A stretch of DNA of 8,026 bases, from positions 1 to 8,026 of the forward strand of contig DIKJ01000243.1 in NCBI GenBank assembly GCA_002424525.1, given 5' to 3'. Numbering within the stretch: the stretch's first letter is position 1; each line of letters opens with the position of its first letter. Below the pieces are notes generated by a model that worked only from the letters and a program-made list of their open reading frames with translations, was not told the DNA's origin and did not search any database. The position numbers were made by a program, and so were the translations under genes. Source of the stretch: Bacteroidales bacterium UBA5621 (GTDB lineage: Bacteria; Bacteroidota; Bacteroidia; Bacteroidales; VadinHA17). Positions 6,982-8,026 of the stretch are shown here, piece after piece.

Positions 6982-7042
6982 TTTTGGGTAAATTTTGTAA
7001 TATTGGGAGGCGATCAGCATTAAGATGGGTAAAATCCCAAAA
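6982..7042. repeat. Short repeats in the divergent intergenic region (candidate regulator site)
   Basis: TTTTGGG at 6982-6988 is inverted as CCCAAAA at 7036-7042. GGGTAAA occurs as a direct repeat at 6986-6992 and 7027-7033. These sit between the divergent glycosidase and deoC genes (6854-7127), where a shared operator would be expected. The arms are only 7 bases in AT-rich DNA, so chance is quite possible. The rest of this 274-base gap holds no gene I can support. Confidence 0.25.
6989..6997 (+). promoter_or_regulatory. Weak candidate promoter for deoC
   Basis: TAAATTTTG resembles TAnnTTTG with one additional T, and TTTT at 6967-6970 stands 18 bases upstream in place of the -33 TTTG. It would leave a leader of about 125 bases before deoC. 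This is the best plus-strand candidate I can see in the divergent gap, but the fit is imperfect. Confidence 0.25.
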
Positions 7043-7100
7043 GTAAATTCACAAGTTTCTCAGAATTGCCTCTTCAGGGATAAGAACAGGGGGATAAGTA

Positions 7101-7122
7101 AGTAATTAATAAGTAATTAACA
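7101..7122 (+). repeat. 11-base tandem repeat in the deoC leader
   Basis: AGTAATTAATA at 7101-7111 is followed directly by AGTAATTAACA at 7112-7122, matching at 10 of 11 positions. It ends 5 bases before the deoC ATG, where a ribosome binding site would be, and no purine-rich Shine-Dalgarno is present. AT-rich unstructured leaders favour initiation in Bacteroidota, so the repeat may simply reflect slippage in such a leader. Confidence 0.55.
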
Positions 7123-7127
7123 AGACA

Positions 7128-7844
7128 ATGACCAGATTAAAGGAACTTGCAAAAATGATCGATCATTCCATCCTGCACCCGACAATGACGGATGATGATC
7201 TGATGAGGGAATGTGAGATTGCAAAAAAATACAACGTTGCATCGGTTTGTGTAAAACCATACGCGGTAAGACAGGCAGCGCAGATCTTAAAAGGATCTGA
7301 TGTGCTGGTTGGTTGTGTTATCGGATTTCCTCATGGCAACAGCTCAACGCAGGTAAAAGTTTTTGAAGCGGAGCAGGCCTGTAAAGACGGGGCAAAAGAG
7401 ATAGACATGGTTATTAATATAGGGAAAGCACTTGGCGGTGACTGGGAATATGTTGAAATTGAGATAAAAGCTGTAGCTGACGCTTGTCATCGCAATAATG
7501 CCATCGTAAAGGTTATTTTTGAAACTGATTATGTTACACGCACAGAAGATAAGATAAAACTTTGCGGGATATGCACCAGGGCAGTTGCTGACTTCGTAAA
7601 GACATCAACCGGGTATGGATTCGTTAAGAACGAAGATGGCACTTACAATTACACAGGAGCTACAGTTGAGGATATAGAACTTATGCGCAGGCATTCGGGC
7701 CCGAATGTACAGGTTAAATGCGCAGGCGGAGTCCGGACACTCGGCGACCTGATTAAAATGAAAACTGCCGGCGCCACCCGCTCAGGTGCCACAGCCACTG
7801 TGGCAATGCTTGAAGAAGCAAAGAAGCTTTTTGGAGATGAATAG
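7128..7844 (+). CDS. deoC: Deoxyribose-phosphate aldolase
   Basis: This 238-residue TIM-barrel aldolase reversibly splits 2-deoxyribose 5-phosphate into glyceraldehyde 3-phosphate and acetaldehyde in the cytoplasm, the last step of deoxynucleoside breakdown. DeoC hallmarks are present: IDHSILHP near 11-18, VIGFPHG near 64-70, EIDMVINIG with D93, the Schiff-base lysine K158 in DFVKTSTGYG, and the second lysine K197 in VKCAGGVRT. Length is normal. After TSTG there is a longer loop (YGFVKNEDGTYNYTGAT) than in the usual short form (TSTGFSTGGAT), and the phosphate-site region reads RSGATATVA. This marks a distinct subgroup whose substrate might differ somewhat. It is transcribed away from the glycosidase operon, with a hexokinase gene 42 bases downstream. 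Whether it feeds the same pathway is unknown. Confidence 0.95.
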   Translation: MTRLKELAKMIDHSILHPTMTDDDLMRECEIAKKYNVASVCVKPYAVRQAAQILKGSDVLVGCVIGFPHGNSSTQVKVFEAEQACKDGAKEIDMVINIGKALGGDWEYVEIEIKAVADACHRNNAIVKVIFETDYVTRTEDKIKLCGICTRAVADFVKTSTGYGFVKNEDGTYNYTGATVEDIELMRRHSGPNVQVKCAGGVRTLGDLIKMKTAGATRSGATATVAMLEEAKKLFGDE

Positions 7845-7860
7845 TACCTTAATATTTTTA

Positions 7861-7869
7861 TATCTTTAC
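7861..7869 (+). promoter_or_regulatory. Possible -7 box for the hexokinase gene
   Basis: TATCTTTAC in the 42-base gap after deoC resembles TAnnTTTG and lies 17 bases before the hexokinase ATG. TTTG at 7830-7833 is too far upstream (27 bases) for a normal -33 box. If real, hexokinase has its own start; otherwise it is read through from deoC. Confidence 0.3.
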
Positions 7870-7886
7870 CGAAAACCTGCCAGATT

Positions 7887-8026
7887 ATGAAGAGTGTGAA
7901 CGTTTTTTTACGAGAGCATAAGTTAAGAGCATCTGATATAGATATTCAGCAATTAGTTGATTTATTTACAAATGAGATGACAAATGGCCTTGCCGGCCGG
8001 GAAAGTTCTCTTCGGATGATACCAAC
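7887..8026 (+). CDS. Hexokinase-family sugar kinase (partial, N-terminal 46 residues)
   Basis: An open frame begins at ATG 7887 and runs off the right edge. It encodes MKSVNVFLREHKLRASDIDI at the start, then a helix (QQLVDLFTNEM) and the stretch GLAGRESSLRMIP. The last part, GL-x-G-x-x-SSL-x-MIPT, is the conserved N-terminal signature of eukaryotic-type hexokinases (first hexokinase domain) as seen in Bacteroidota. Hexokinases phosphorylate glucose and related hexoses with ATP in the cytoplasm. It follows deoC by 42 bases on the same strand, probably in one transcription unit. The ATP- and sugar-binding motifs lie outside the window, so the family call rests on the N-terminal region alone. 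Confidence 0.75.
   Translation, partial: MKSVNVFLREHKLRASDIDIQQLVDLFTNEMTNGLAGRESSLRMIP

Noticed and set aside
1..8026. CRISPR array, tRNA, rRNA, insertion sequence or phage genes
   Set aside because: No regularly spaced repeats, cloverleaf-type sequence, transposase motifs or terminal inverted repeats were seen by eye.

Overview
The window looks like part of a Bacteroidota chromosome, perhaps from the Marinilabiliales/Bacteroidales side. The evidence is moderate AT-richness, start sites with little Shine-Dalgarno signal, TAnnTTTG-like -7 boxes, Tat-exported Gfo/Idh and TIM-barrel enzymes, an outer-membrane-lipoprotein-type glycosidase and a eukaryotic-type hexokinase. No mobile element, RNA gene or CRISPR array is visible. 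The taxonomic call is an inference from gene types, not from a marker gene.

Minus strand, read from 6853 down to 1, holds a probable carbohydrate-use operon. Its members in order are: (i) a secreted GH140/DUF4038 apiosidase-like lipoprotein with an N-terminal Ig-like (Big2-type) domain; (ii) a gap with a possible 48-residue signal-peptide-bearing ORF and an imperfect hairpin; (iii) a Tat-exported Gfo/Idh oxidoreductase; (iv) a Tat-exported hydroxypyruvate-isomerase-like TIM barrel; (v) a decayed remnant of a GRP/EamA-type sugar permease with one frameshift, one in-frame stop and no N-terminal part; (vi, vii) a split transketolase whose two subunits overlap by ATGA; (viii) the N-terminal part of a glycerol-kinase-like FGGY sugar kinase, cut by the window edge.

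Plus strand, from 7128, holds deoC (deoxyribose-phosphate aldolase) and the first 46 codons of a hexokinase. A 274-base divergent intergenic region separates these from the glycosidase gene and carries candidate promoters and short repeats.

The most interesting reading is apiose metabolism. An apiosidase-like enzyme, a TIM-barrel isomerase candidate, an FGGY kinase and a two-subunit transketolase are the ingredients of the known non-oxidative D-apiose route (apiose to apulose to apulose 4-phosphate, then transketolase to DHAP and xylulose 5-phosphate). Here the apparent transporter is broken and the isomerase-like and oxidoreductase enzymes are predicted to be exported. The locus may therefore be a rearranged or chimeric variant, or may serve another sugar. 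This assignment is an inference from family membership and neighbourhood only.
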